From positions 1 to 23,451 of the forward strand of contig DGTJ01000028.1 of assembly GCA_002393725.1 (NCBI GenBank): 23,451 bases of DNA, read 5' to 3'. Below the pieces are notes generated by a model. The model was not told the DNA's origin. It searched no databases and saw only the letters and a list, made by a program, of their open reading frames with translations. The position numbers and the translations under genes are program-made. Positions 8,498 through 16,006 of this stretch are shown here, piece by piece. Source of the stretch: Prevotella sp. UBA4339. Lineage in GTDB: Bacteria; Bacteroidota; Bacteroidia; Bacteroidales; Bacteroidaceae. Every line of letters begins with the position of its first letter. Position 1 is the first letter of the stretch.

Positions 8498-9441
8498 AGA
8501 GGATAATCCTCGAAAGCATATAGTACGGTAGAGAGATAGCGCTCACCGGTATCGGGCAGGAGGACTACAATCTTCTTGCCCTTATTCTCCGGGCGCTTCG
8601 CCACCTCGATGGCTGCATAGAGAGCTGCACCGGCAGAGATACCTACAAGCAGGCCCTCCTGCTGGGCAATCTCGCGCCCTGTGCGGATGGCATCATCGTT
8701 CTCAACGTCAAACACTTCGTCGATGACATCAGAATTGTAGGTCTTTGGCACGAAGCCTGCACCGATACCCTGAATCTTGTGAGGTCCACTCTGTCCGCCG
8801 TTAAGCACAGGCGATGACTTCGGCTCTACGGCTATCACCTTTATATTTGGATTCTGCTCCTTCAGATACTTGCCAGTACCAGAGATCGTACCGCCAGTAC
8901 CTACACCACCGATGAAGATGTCTACCTCTCCATCTGTGTCGCGCCAGATTTCAGGACCAGTAGTGGCATAGTGCTTGGCGGGGTTAGCAGAATTCTCAAA
9001 CTGCTGCAAGATGACAGCCCCAGGAATGGAGTCGCGCAACTCCTCGGCAGCGCGGATGGCACCGGGCATGCCATCTTTTCCAGAAGTGAGACGAACCTCA
9101 GCTCCGTAAGCCTTTACAAGGTTCCTGCGCTCGATACTCATGGTTTCGGGCATGGTAAGGATAAGATGATAGCCCTTGACGGCTGATACCAGTGCCAGTC
9201 CTACGCCTGTATTTCCGCTGGTAGGCTCGATGATGGTTGCTCCAGGCTTAAGTATGCCCTTTGCCTCAGCATCCTCTATCATCGCCAGTGCAATACGATC
9301 CTTCACGCTGCCGCCGGGATTAAAAAACTCTACTTTGGCAATTACAGGAGTCTCAAGTCCCTTTGCCTGTGAATACTTGTTGAGCTCAAGAAGTGGGGTG
9401 TTGCCGACGAGCTCGGTCAGCTGTTTTGCAATCTTACTCAT
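8494..9441 (-). CDS. cysK: Cysteine synthase (O-acetylserine sulfhydrylase)
   Basis: CysK makes cysteine from O-acetylserine and sulfide with PLP. The frame is open further upstream, but the family start is MSKIAKQLTELVGNTP at 9441, preceded by AAGGAT. The product is 315 residues, the usual length. It has the PLP lysine in NPGGSVKDR (Lys47), the substrate loop EPTSGNTG, and the phosphate loop GVGTGGTISGTG. The upstream extension (MHPEKFNNYKKGKD) would start almost in the promoter -7 box and is rejected. The gene is monocistronic by layout and convergent with trpA. It shares a 22-bp promoter block with metY. Confidence 0.96.
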   Translation of the reverse strand: MSKIAKQLTELVGNTPLLELNKYSQAKGLETPVIAKVEFFNPGGSVKDRIALAMIEDAEAKGILKPGATIIEPTSGNTGVGLALVSAVKGYHLILTMPETMSIERRNLVKAYGAEVRLTSGKDGMPGAIRAAEELRDSIPGAVILQQFENSANPAKHYATTGPEIWRDTDGEVDIFIGGVGTGGTISGTGKYLKEQNPNIKVIAVEPKSSPVLNGGQSGPHKIQGIGAGFVPKTYNSDVIDEVFDVENDDAIRTGREIAQQEGLLVGISAGAALYAAIEVAKRPENKGKKIVVLLPDTGERYLSTVLYAFEDYPL

Positions 9442-9470
9442 ATCCTTACCTTTTTTGTAATTATTAAATT

Positions 9471-9492
9471 TTTCTGGGTGCAAAGGTACGGA
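9471..9492 (-). repeat. 22-bp promoter block shared with metY (cysK copy)
   Basis: These 22 bases are identical to 13197-13218. The plus-strand core is TGGGTGCAAAGGTACGGA. In both places the block covers the -7 box and the first transcribed bases of a minus-strand sulfur-assimilation gene. Identity stops abruptly on both sides. Confidence 0.8.
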
Positions 9493-9512
9493 GTTTTTTC
9501 CATACCCACAAT
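9481..9512 (-). promoter_or_regulatory. cysK promoter
   Basis: Read on the minus strand, TACCTTTG (9481-9488) matches the -7 consensus exactly. ATTG (9509-9512) is a three-of-four match to the -33 TTTG, 20 bases upstream. The predicted start leaves a leader of about 35 bases before the cysK ATG at 9441. Confidence 0.7.
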
Positions 9513-9598
9513 ACCTCAGACATGTTATTTAACTACCACGAACATGGTATTTTGCTAAAAAATTGTATATGATTGGCGATTAGTTCTAAAATTTGTCG

Positions 9599-9606
9599 TA
9601 ACTTTG
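9599..9606 (+). promoter_or_regulatory. tcdA promoter -7 element
   Basis: TAACTTTG, followed by CA, lies 18 bases before the tcdA ATG. I see no good TTTG at the expected upstream distance; ATTG at 9572-9575 is 23 bases away. Confidence 0.55.
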
Positions 9607-9624
9607 CAGCCATAAAGAGATTAT

Positions 9625-10446
9625 ATGGCACAAGAAATACTCAAGACAATACAGCCGATTTTTCGCAGAACGGAACTTCTGCTTGGCGACGAGGCGATGT
9701 GCAACATCGAAGGGAAACGTGTCATCATCTTCGGTGTGGGCGGCGTAGGCTCATGGTGTGCCGAGAGCTTGGTACGTTCAGGTATCAAGCACCTCACAAT
9801 CGTAGATTCCGACCGTGTATGCATCACAAATATCAACCGCCAGCTGATGGCCACCTCGAAGACCGTCGGTCAGGTGAAAGTAGAGGCACTGAAGGAACGT
9901 CTGCTCAGCATCAATCCTCAGGCAGAAATCACCGCCATGCAACAGATATTCACAGCCGAGACAGCCGACAGCTTCGATATCGGCAGCTACGACTACATCA
10001 TCGACGCCATCGACTCGCTTAAAGACAAGACGCTGCTGATTCTGATGGCGACACAGACGCAGGCGAAATTCTTTTCTTCGATGGGAGCAGCTCTGAAACT
10101 CGACCCCACAAGGATCAAGACATCTGAGTTCTGGAAGGTTCAGGGCGATCCGCTGGCACGTGCCCTCCGCAAGCGTTTTAAGCGCGACGGGCAGTATCCC
10201 AAACGTAAGTTCCAATGTGTGTATTCGGACGAACTGTTGGAGAACAAAGGCCACAATGCCACCTGCGGCACGGAGCAATGTGTGTGTCCAAAGGCAAAGA
10301 CTGGGCCTGGCGACCCTACATTGCTGAATCATGAATGGTGCTCTTCGAAAGCTCAGATCAACGGCACCCTGGCTCACATCACCGCCATCTTCGGTTTCAT
10401 GCTGGCAGGATTAGTAATTCAGGATGCCGTCAAAGCAAATTATTGA
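9625..10446 (+). CDS. tcdA: tRNA threonylcarbamoyladenosine dehydratase (ThiF/E1-like)
   Basis: TcdA uses ATP to cyclise the t6A modification at position 37 of ANN-decoding tRNAs. The 273-residue protein belongs to the ThiF/MoeB/E1 superfamily. It has the nucleotide loop GVGGVGSWCAESLVRSG (about residues 37-53), the acidic switch IVDSDRVCITNINRQ, and DYIIDAIDSLKDK, as in the E. coli CsdL/TcdA family. A cysteine cluster, CGTEQCVCPK, lies at about residues 212-221. The C-terminal hydrophobic stretch (IFGFMLAGLVIQD) is normal for the family. No sulfur-carrier gene lies nearby, so a ThiF or MoeB role is less likely. It is convergent with the dehydrogenase gene, 27 bases away. Confidence 0.92.
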   Translation: MAQEILKTIQPIFRRTELLLGDEAMCNIEGKRVIIFGVGGVGSWCAESLVRSGIKHLTIVDSDRVCITNINRQLMATSKTVGQVKVEALKERLLSINPQAEITAMQQIFTAETADSFDIGSYDYIIDAIDSLKDKTLLILMATQTQAKFFSSMGAALKLDPTRIKTSEFWKVQGDPLARALRKRFKRDGQYPKRKFQCVYSDELLENKGHNATCGTEQCVCPKAKTGPGDPTLLNHEWCSSKAQINGTLAHITAIFGFMLAGLVIQDAVKANY

Positions 10447-10473
10447 TTAATCCGAAAGAAATGGGTGGGGCAT

Positions 10474-11184
10474 TCAGTCTTCTTTCACAATTGGATAGAG
10501 CTCGATAAACTCGCCCTGATGCGTCTTACCATCATTTAGGGACTCTGCGAATTTACTGCCCACGGTGTCGATGTCGTGAAAACCCGGAAGCGCCATATTG
10601 CCGTTGAGGTCTGTCGTCGTAGGACCAGGGTGAACTGAGAAGATTTCCACAGGAGTGTTGCTCTGCTGAAATTCAGTAGCCATCACCCCCATCATGGCAT
10701 TCTGAGCCGCCTTGCTGGCTACATAGGCCAGCGGATGCCAATATGGGCTGACCTCTGAGGGCACAGTGATGTTGACTATGCGACCGCTATTCTTGGCAAT
10801 CAGAGGAATCAGCGACTTGGTGAGGGCAAAAGTGCCTATGAAGTTCACATCGAGGGTCTCGCGGATGGTGCTTATCTCAGTATGCTCGCTATCCACACTC
10901 ATATCTCCTGGGATACCAGCATTGTTTACAAGCAATGATAATGCCGGATATTTATCGGCAATCTCTACTGCGGCCTGCTGAATGCTGGCAGCATCAGACA
11001 ATTCGATGTTTACCCATCCAAGAACCTTGATGCCATACGACTTCAAATCCTCTACGGCTTTTGATGCCCGCTGCTCATTGCGTGCTCCGACAATTACTTC
11101 CCAACCTGTGAGGCCGAGGTGTTTTGCGATGCCAAAACCGATTCCCTTATTGGCACCCGTAACTAATACAATCTTTTTTCCCAT
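10474..11184 (-). CDS. Short-chain dehydrogenase/reductase, substrate unknown
   Basis: The 236-residue protein is a classical NAD(P)-dependent SDR. It has the TGANKGIG cofactor loop (residues 9-16), NNAG (87-90) and the catalytic YVASK (Tyr154, Lys158), with Ser143 the nearest candidate for the catalytic serine. It resembles carbonyl-reductase-like SDRs (GANKGIG), but the substrate cannot be read from sequence. It starts 40 bases after the response-regulator gene on the same strand, with no promoter motif in the gap, so it is probably the third gene of the metY operon. The 3' end is convergent with tcdA. Confidence 0.85.
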   Translation of the reverse strand: MGKKIVLVTGANKGIGFGIAKHLGLTGWEVIVGARNEQRASKAVEDLKSYGIKVLGWVNIELSDAASIQQAAVEIADKYPALSLLVNNAGIPGDMSVDSEHTEISTIRETLDVNFIGTFALTKSLIPLIAKNSGRIVNITVPSEVSPYWHPLAYVASKAAQNAMMGVMATEFQQSNTPVEIFSVHPGPTTTDLNGNMALPGFHDIDTVGSKFAESLNDGKTHQGEFIELYPIVKED

Positions 11185-11224
11185 TTATTTTTAGTTGGAT
11201 GTGTACATATTTCACACTTCTTAT

Positions 11225-11869
11225 TCAAATGTAGAATTCCGACGAGTCTACAAGCCCTGCTCGCAAAGCATACTTGACTACCTCATGAGCCGTGTTCACG
11301 CCTAGTTTGCGGAAAATATTCTTGCGGTGGGTAGTAATGGTGTGCACACTCGAGAACCGCTCGGCTGCTATCTCCTTAGTAGACTTCCCTTGGGCGATTG
11401 CGCGCACTATCTCCGTTTCAGTCTCTGTAAGGATGCTGGGGCGTTCCTCTTCCTGCTGATGATGGATGACAACCTCCAGCGCCCTCTGACTGATAAACCG
11501 CTCATGACATGCAGTGGCCCTCAAGGCCTCACGAACATCCCTCAGCAGCCCGTCCTTGAACACGATGCTGAACTGATGGGAAGAATATACCACCCGGCGC
11601 AGGAACGAAGGTGTCAGCTCTTCGCTGATAAGTATCCACTGAGACAATGAAAACCTCTCACCGATGATAAGCAGCTGATCCACATCGGCAAAATCGAACA
11701 ACGTATAGTCGAGCAGCACAATAGCATTCTCGTGCTCCTTCAACAACTCTACAAGCCCAGCTTTATCGCTGGACCTGTAGACATCGTTTGCAGCTTTCTC
11801 CTGGATCAGGCACTCCAATGCATAGCGCGTCAGTTCCTGATTGTCAGCAAGAATATACTTCATCATCAT
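11225..11869 (-). CDS. NarL/LuxR-family response regulator
   Basis: The 214-residue protein has an N-terminal receiver domain and a C-terminal LuxR-type DNA-binding domain. The receiver shows Asp9-Asn10, a phosphoacceptor candidate in VLLDYTLFD (Asp54) and the conserved lysine in IVFKDG (Lys105). The LuxR domain starts at LTETETEIVRAIAQGKSTKEIA and contains HTITTHRKNIFRKLGVNT. The frame could open at a TTG (11872), but three ATG codons follow. The first, at 11869, shares one base with the metY stop (TGATG) and is used here. No histidine kinase is in the window, so it is an orphan regulator by context. Coupling to metY suggests a role in sulfur or methionine metabolism, which is inference. Confidence 0.85.
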   Translation of the reverse strand: MMMKYILADNQELTRYALECLIQEKAANDVYRSSDKAGLVELLKEHENAIVLLDYTLFDFADVDQLLIIGERFSLSQWILISEELTPSFLRRVVYSSHQFSIVFKDGLLRDVREALRATACHERFISQRALEVVIHHQQEEERPSILTETETEIVRAIAQGKSTKEIAAERFSSVHTITTHRKNIFRKLGVNTAHEVVKYALRAGLVDSSEFYI

Positions 11870-13161
11870 CAAATCTTGTCAAACGCCTGGGCTAGGTCGT
11901 CGATGATGTCATCGATATGCTCTGTGCCGATACTCAGACGGATGGTAGAAGGTGTAATATGCTGCTCGGCGAGTTCCTCTGGAGACAGTTGTGAGTGGGT
12001 GGTGGTGTAAGGATGAATCACCAGGCTCTTCACGTCAGCCACATTTGCCAACAGCGAGAATATCTGAAGGGCATCGATAAACTTCCAGGCCTCTTCCTGT
12101 CCGCCTTTGATCTCGAAGGTGAAGATGCTGCCACCGCCATTGGGGAAATATTTCTTGTAAAGCTCGTGGTCGGGATGACTCTCGAGGGCAGGATGGTTCA
12201 CCTTGGCCACCTTCGGATGGTTGGCGAGGAAGTCGACTACTTTCAAGGCATTCTCCACATGACGCTCCACACGCAGGCTCAGCGTCTCAACGCCCTGCAA
12301 CAGGATAAAGGCATTGAATGGGGAGATAGTGGCACCTGTATCACGCAGTATGACGGCACGGATGCGGGTGACGAAGGCCGCAGCACCTACAGCGTCGGCA
12401 AACACGATACCGTGATATGACGGGTCGGGCTTGGCGAGTGAAGGGAACTTGTCGGCATTTGCCTTCCAGTCGAACTTTCCGCCATCAACGATGACACCAC
12501 CCAGCGAGCTTCCGTGACCGCCAAGGAACTTAGTAGCCGAATGCACCACGATGTCAGCTCCGTGCTCCAGCGGACGGATAAGATAAGGTGTGCCGAAAGT
12601 GTTGTCGATGATTAGGGGGATATTGTGCTTGTGAGCTACTTCCGCAACGGCTTCGATGTTCAGGACATCGGAATTCGGATTACCGAAAGTCTCGGCAAAA
12701 ACAACCTTCGTATTTGGTTGGATAGCAGCTTCGAGGGCTGCGAGGTCGTTCACGTTGACGATGGTGTTGGTGATGCCCTGTGTGGCAAGCGTATGGGTAA
12801 TAAGGTTGTACGATCCGCCATAGAGGTTGTCAGCTGCAACAATATGGTCACCTGCCTGTACGATATTCTGCAGAGCGTAAGTGATGGCTGCAGCACCAGA
12901 GGCTACTGCCAGACCTGCCACACCACCCTCGAGTGCTGCTACGCGATCCTCAAACACACCTTGAGTGGAGTTTGTCAGACGACCATAGATATTACCTGCA
13001 TCACGGAGTCCGAAGCGGTCGGCAGCATGCTGTGAATTGTGGAACACATAGCTTGTGGTCTGATAGATGGGCACTGCGCGAGCGTCGGTTGCGGGGTCGG
13101 CCTGTTCCTGGCCTACATGAAGTTGTAAAGTCTCAAAACGATAATTCTTCTTTGTACTCAT
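11869..13161 (-). CDS. metY: O-acetylhomoserine sulfhydrylase / aminocarboxypropyltransferase
   Basis: The enzyme makes homocysteine directly from O-acetylhomoserine and sulfide with PLP, feeding methionine synthesis. The 430-residue protein is in the Cys/Met metabolism PLP family. It has YGRLTNST, the cofactor-stacking region ASGAAAITYAL, DNLYGGSYNL, IIDNTFGTPYL and the PLP lysine in HSATKFLGGHG (Lys211). The length (about 430 rather than about 390) and the extra residues after KFLGGHG favour MetY over MetB or methionine gamma-lyase. It is the first gene of a probable operon with the response regulator (one-base overlap) and the SDR. It is divergent from the Lrp-type gene, with adjacent promoters. 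Confidence 0.93.
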   Translation of the reverse strand: MSTKKNYRFETLQLHVGQEQADPATDARAVPIYQTTSYVFHNSQHAADRFGLRDAGNIYGRLTNSTQGVFEDRVAALEGGVAGLAVASGAAAITYALQNIVQAGDHIVAADNLYGGSYNLITHTLATQGITNTIVNVNDLAALEAAIQPNTKVVFAETFGNPNSDVLNIEAVAEVAHKHNIPLIIDNTFGTPYLIRPLEHGADIVVHSATKFLGGHGSSLGGVIVDGGKFDWKANADKFPSLAKPDPSYHGIVFADAVGAAAFVTRIRAVILRDTGATISPFNAFILLQGVETLSLRVERHVENALKVVDFLANHPKVAKVNHPALESHPDHELYKKYFPNGGGSIFTFEIKGGQEEAWKFIDALQIFSLLANVADVKSLVIHPYTTTHSQLSPEELAEQHITPSTIRLSIGTEHIDDIIDDLAQAFDKI

Positions 13162-13196
13162 AATCTTATCCTTTCTTTTTAATGTTTATTGTTTGA

Positions 13197-13218
13197 TTTC
13201 TGGGTGCAAAGGTACGGA
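13197..13218 (-). repeat. 22-bp promoter block shared with cysK (metY copy)
   Basis: This copy is identical to 9471-9492. It covers the metY -7 box and the start of the untranslated leader. The leaders between the block and the two start codons are unrelated except for AT-richness. Confidence 0.8.
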
Positions 13219-13238
13219 CTTTAGAATTATCCACCAAA
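13207..13238 (-). promoter_or_regulatory. metY promoter
   Basis: On the minus strand, TTTG (13235-13238), 20 bases and TACCTTTG (13207-13214) match the consensus perfectly. Its -33 element sits three bases from the -33 element of the divergent Lrp-gene promoter. Confidence 0.85.
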
Positions 13239-13241
13239 TTT

Positions 13242-13273
13242 CTTGCAGTATTCAGAAAATATCACTAATTTTG
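13242..13273 (+). promoter_or_regulatory. Promoter of the Lrp/AsnC gene
   Basis: CTTG (13242-13245, three of four to TTTG), 20 bases and TAATTTTG (13266-13273). The leader to the ATG at 13343 is about 65 bases. Confidence 0.75.
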
Positions 13274-13342
13274 CAACCAGAAAAGAAAATCATTCCAAAT
13301 CGGGCACTCAGAAAGCCCCCAAACAGAATAAAACTCTGAATT

Positions 13343-13810
13343 ATGGCAGAAATCTTAGACGAAACCGACTTGCAGATACTGAAAACTCTGCAAAAAAACG
13401 CCAAATTGACCACCAAAGAGCTGGCAGACGCGGTACATCTCACCCCAACCCCAGTCTTTGAGCGCCAAAAACGGCTGGAAAAGAAGGGATACATAAAGAA
13501 GTATATCGCTGTGCTCGACCCAGAGAAGCTCGGCCAGGGGCTACAAGTGTTCTGCAAGGTCAAGCTCAAGCAGATTAATCACGAGATAGCCGACTCGTTC
13601 GTGCATCGTATTCAGCGCATACCAGAAGTAACCGAGTGCTACAACACGTCGGGTGCTTACGATTATCTCTTAAAGGTGCGCGCCCGCGACATGAAGCAGT
13701 ATCAGGAGTTTGTGCTCAACAAGCTTGGAGAGATAGAGAGTCTGGCATCGATAGAGAGTACATTCGTGCTGAGCGAGGTAAAACAGACGTATGGCATTCA
13801 TGTGGGATAA
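13343..13810 (+). CDS. Lrp/AsnC-family transcriptional regulator
   Basis: The 155-residue protein has the family layout. An N-terminal winged helix-turn-helix (LDETDLQILKTLQKNAKLTTKELADAV, about residues 5-60, with VFERQKRLEKKGYI as recognition region) is followed by the RAM ligand-binding domain (VFCKVKL, TECYNTSGAYDYLLKV, IESTFVLSEVK). Members usually bind an amino acid and form octamers that wrap DNA. It is transcribed away from metY, and their -33 boxes are three bases apart. Control of metY and of itself is therefore likely. Which amino acid it senses cannot be read from the sequence. Confidence 0.92.
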   Translation: MAEILDETDLQILKTLQKNAKLTTKELADAVHLTPTPVFERQKRLEKKGYIKKYIAVLDPEKLGQGLQVFCKVKLKQINHEIADSFVHRIQRIPEVTECYNTSGAYDYLLKVRARDMKQYQEFVLNKLGEIESLASIESTFVLSEVKQTYGIHVG

Positions 13811-13866
13811 AGCGGTACTTACTATCGCTATAACATGTCTTGACTGCAATAGTGGACTTACCGCTT
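13810..13866. terminator. Possible bidirectional terminator between convergent genes
   Basis: AAGCGGTA (13810-13817) and TACCGCTT (13859-13866) form an 8-bp inverted repeat spanning the stop codons of the Lrp-type and AraC genes. The 41-base loop is long and there is no T-run, so the call is weak. Confidence 0.25.
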
Positions 13867-14703
13867 ACGGTAGTCCTTCGGTCTGACGCCATTGTTGCGC
13901 AGGAAGAACTTGCTGAACGATGCAGCATCGGCAAAGTGCAGCCGGTCGGCTATCTGGGTGATGCTAAGCGTGGTGGTACGCAGCAGAAAGGATGCCTCCA
14001 TCACAAGAAACTGATTCACATAATCCACGACCGTCCGCCCCGTCACCTGACGCACTACCCGCGATAGATACACGGGCGAGATGTTAAGCTGCGAGGCATA
14101 GAATCCGATGTCGTGGTGTTCGGCAAAATGTAGAGGCAGCAGTCTCTGGAATCCGATGAATATCTCCTCAACGCGTTGGGGCACGCTGCGCGATGGCATA
14201 GCTTTGTCCTGAGCATCCTGCAGGTCGAGCAGGAATACGGCATAGAGCATCTGCAGTATCTTCGACTTGTAGATGTGGTCAGAGTTTAGGTAGTTGCGTA
14301 TCTCCAACATCTTTTCGGTCAGCTTCACAGCATCATCGTGGCGCAAGGTCTGTTTGGGCTGGTGTAGCTGAACTACCGGAGCATAGGCGATATGCACCAA
14401 GTCGTGCACTGTGGGCGAGTCGATAGTGACGTGCTCGTCGGCCAACAGGCAGATACCGTGATAATCGTCGGAGGCTTCAACGATGGTTATCGGCAATCCT
14501 GGCGAATACATATAGATATCATCGGGATGGAGAGTGATGTTCTGTCCGTTGTATACGATCTTAAGCCAACCCTCGAGCACAATGGTGAAGGTGTAGGCAG
14601 CCATATATCCGTGGGTCTCATTGGTACGGAAGGTGATGGCGGCATCGGTCTCAGTGCAGTAGATCTTGCCGTTCCACCGGACCACAGGTTCTGTCCCGTG
14701 CAT
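13858..14703 (-). CDS. AraC-family transcriptional regulator
   Basis: The 281-residue protein has an N-terminal cupin-like sensing domain (IVLEGWLKIVYNGQNITLHPDDIYMYSPG) and a C-terminal AraC DNA-binding domain (about residues 180-281). The latter shows IGFYASQLNISPVYLSRVVRQVTG and ITQIADRLHFADAASFSKFF...GVRPKDYRKR, the two helix-turn-helix units. The frame opens further upstream, but a TAnnTTTG box occupies 14740-14747, and an upstream ATG at 14733 would lie at the RNA start. The ATG at 14703, preceded by AAGGGAAGG, is preferred. It is divergent from the winged-helix/MBL/ZIP operon and could regulate it; the ligand is unknown. Confidence 0.9.
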   Translation of the reverse strand: MHGTEPVVRWNGKIYCTETDAAITFRTNETHGYMAAYTFTIVLEGWLKIVYNGQNITLHPDDIYMYSPGLPITIVEASDDYHGICLLADEHVTIDSPTVHDLVHIAYAPVVQLHQPKQTLRHDDAVKLTEKMLEIRNYLNSDHIYKSKILQMLYAVFLLDLQDAQDKAMPSRSVPQRVEEIFIGFQRLLPLHFAEHHDIGFYASQLNISPVYLSRVVRQVTGRTVVDYVNQFLVMEASFLLRTTTLSITQIADRLHFADAASFSKFFLRNNGVRPKDYRKR

Positions 14704-14739
14704 CTTTATCCAACCTTCCCTTAAAGAGTACATCGAGTG

Positions 14740-14747
14740 CAAAGATA
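14740..14747 (-). promoter_or_regulatory. -7 element of the AraC gene
   Basis: On the minus strand TATCTTTG, followed by CA, fits TAnnTTTG. No clear TTTG lies 19-21 bases upstream. Its position excludes the TTG start at 14742 and makes the ATG at 14733 nearly leaderless. Confidence 0.6.
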
Positions 14748-14800
14748 CAACTTTTTTTTGAATGTTGTATCGTTTCAGACTATTTTTGTATCATTTCATC

Positions 14801-14832
14801 CTTGGAGATACCAAATAATTGTAGTAATTTTG
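14801..14832 (+). promoter_or_regulatory. Promoter of the winged-helix / MBL-rubredoxin / ZIP operon
   Basis: CTTG (14801-14804), 20 bases and TAATTTTG (14825-14832). The RNA start would fall near 14838, so the in-frame ATG at 14837 is unlikely to be used and the ATG at 14864 is preferred. Confidence 0.7.
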
Positions 14833-14863
14833 CATAATGAATTTAAATATTACATTATATTAT

Positions 14864-15037
14864 ATGAAAGAGCAAGTATTACAAGCTATGCGCGAGGCTG
14901 GGAAGCCCGTCTCTGCAGGCGAAATAACCAAGGCATTGGGTGCCGACCGTAAGGAAGTAGACAAGGCATTCGCCGAGTTGAAGAAGGAAGGTGCCATCAT
15001 ATCACCCGTCCGCTGCAAGTGGGCTCCGGCTGAGTAA
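14864..15037 (+). CDS. Small winged-helix DNA-binding protein (57 residues)
   Basis: The protein is one compact winged-helix domain. A first helix (KEQVLQAMREAG) is followed by PVSAGEITKALGADRKEVDKAFAELKKEGAIISP, the usual layout of helix 2, turn, recognition helix and wing, ending in CKWAPAE. A start at 14837 would add MNLNITLYY but lies on the predicted RNA start. It comes first in an operon, 19 bases before the MBL-rubredoxin gene. It could be an autoregulatory repressor of the operon; a single cysteine near the C-terminus gives no clear metal site. The fold is confident, the function is not. Confidence 0.8.
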   Translation: MKEQVLQAMREAGKPVSAGEITKALGADRKEVDKAFAELKKEGAIISPVRCKWAPAE

Positions 15038-15056
15038 TAATGCAATTAGAAATCTT

Positions 15057-15998
15057 ATGGAAATAAAAGCAGTAAAATTCAGACGTGACGGGTTCTATAC
15101 CCAGCCGTTCGTCATGGGTGGCGAAGAGGGAAAAGAGAAGTTCGACCAAAATATCCGATATCGAGGCAGCCTTCAGAACTGGCTGATTGATACCGGCTCA
15201 GAAGTGATCCTGGTAGATACGGGCATCCCCGCAGGCACACCAGAAGAAGTGCCCGACGAGAATTCATTCGGCTTTACGGGCAAGGATATCTGCACCTACA
15301 TGGAAGCTTTCGAAGGCTTAGGATATAAGCCCGAACAGGTGACAAAGATACTGCTCACTCACCGCCATTCAGACCACTCTGGCGAGCTGAAGAGCTTCCC
15401 CAATGCGAAGGTATATGTGAATCAGGAAGAGATGGATGCTGCCGAGCTACAGGGACTTACGAATCTCGTGCCCGTAGCATATACCGACGGACCATACTAC
15501 AACTTCCCCGACAGCCAGAAGATACAGGACGGCATATACCTCATTAAAGCCAAGGGTCACACCAAGGGCAACAGTATCATCATCGTAGAAAACGACGGAC
15601 TGTTCTACATGCTTCACGGCGATATCACCTATGTCGATGAGGCTCTGTACGAGGACAAGCTGTCGGTAGTATATGACGACCTGCCAGCCGCCCGCAAGAC
15701 TCAGGACCGTATCCGTGAGTTCATACGCAATCACCCGACGGTATATTGCGGCACCCATACCCCGCAGGGCTACGAGAACTTAGAGGCCAAGCGAATAATG
15801 GACCTCGACAATCCCGTGCCGACAGTATTAGCCGAGGTGGACTTCTCCCAGCAGGAAGCCTCAGGCAAGTATGTATGCTCTGTCTGCGGCTATGTGTACG
15901 ACCCTGCCGAGCACGACGGAGTAGCTTTCGAAGATCTGCCCGACGACTGGAAGTGCCCACGCTGCAAGCGTCCTAAGGATAAGTTCAACAAAGCATAG
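15057..15998 (+). CDS. Metallo-beta-lactamase-fold protein fused to rubredoxin
   Basis: The 313-residue protein joins two domains. The N-terminal metallo-beta-lactamase fold (about residues 1-255) has the full HxHxDH motif (His102, His104, Asp106, His107), His187 in LHGD and His234 in GTHTPQG, so it should bind two metal ions. It resembles the lactonase-like branch (LIDTGSEVILVDTGIP). The C-terminal rubredoxin (about 270-313) has the four iron ligands Cys274, Cys277, Cys300 and Cys303 (CSVCGYVYDP and CPRC). Flavodiiron oxygen/NO reductases combine the same kinds of domain but include a flavodoxin domain, absent here. The reaction is unknown; a redox-linked role is plausible. The start at 15057 removes a non-homologous extension overlapping the upstream gene. 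Confidence 0.9.
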   Translation: MEIKAVKFRRDGFYTQPFVMGGEEGKEKFDQNIRYRGSLQNWLIDTGSEVILVDTGIPAGTPEEVPDENSFGFTGKDICTYMEAFEGLGYKPEQVTKILLTHRHSDHSGELKSFPNAKVYVNQEEMDAAELQGLTNLVPVAYTDGPYYNFPDSQKIQDGIYLIKAKGHTKGNSIIIVENDGLFYMLHGDITYVDEALYEDKLSVVYDDLPAARKTQDRIREFIRNHPTVYCGTHTPQGYENLEAKRIMDLDNPVPTVLAEVDFSQQEASGKYVCSVCGYVYDPAEHDGVAFEDLPDDWKCPRCKRPKDKFNKA

Positions 15999-16006
15999 AG
16001 TAGTAA

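Noticed and set aside
9442..9483. Upstream start for cysK
   Set aside because: The added 14 residues are not in the family and the codon at 9483 overlaps the -7 box.
14837..14863. Earlier ATG for the winged-helix protein
   Set aside because: It coincides with the predicted RNA start, and the nine added residues are unlike the domain.
14991..15056. 22-residue upstream extension of the MBL-rubredoxin protein
   Set aside because: It overlaps the winged-helix gene in another frame and has no similarity to the fold; MEIKAVKFRRDGF is a natural start.
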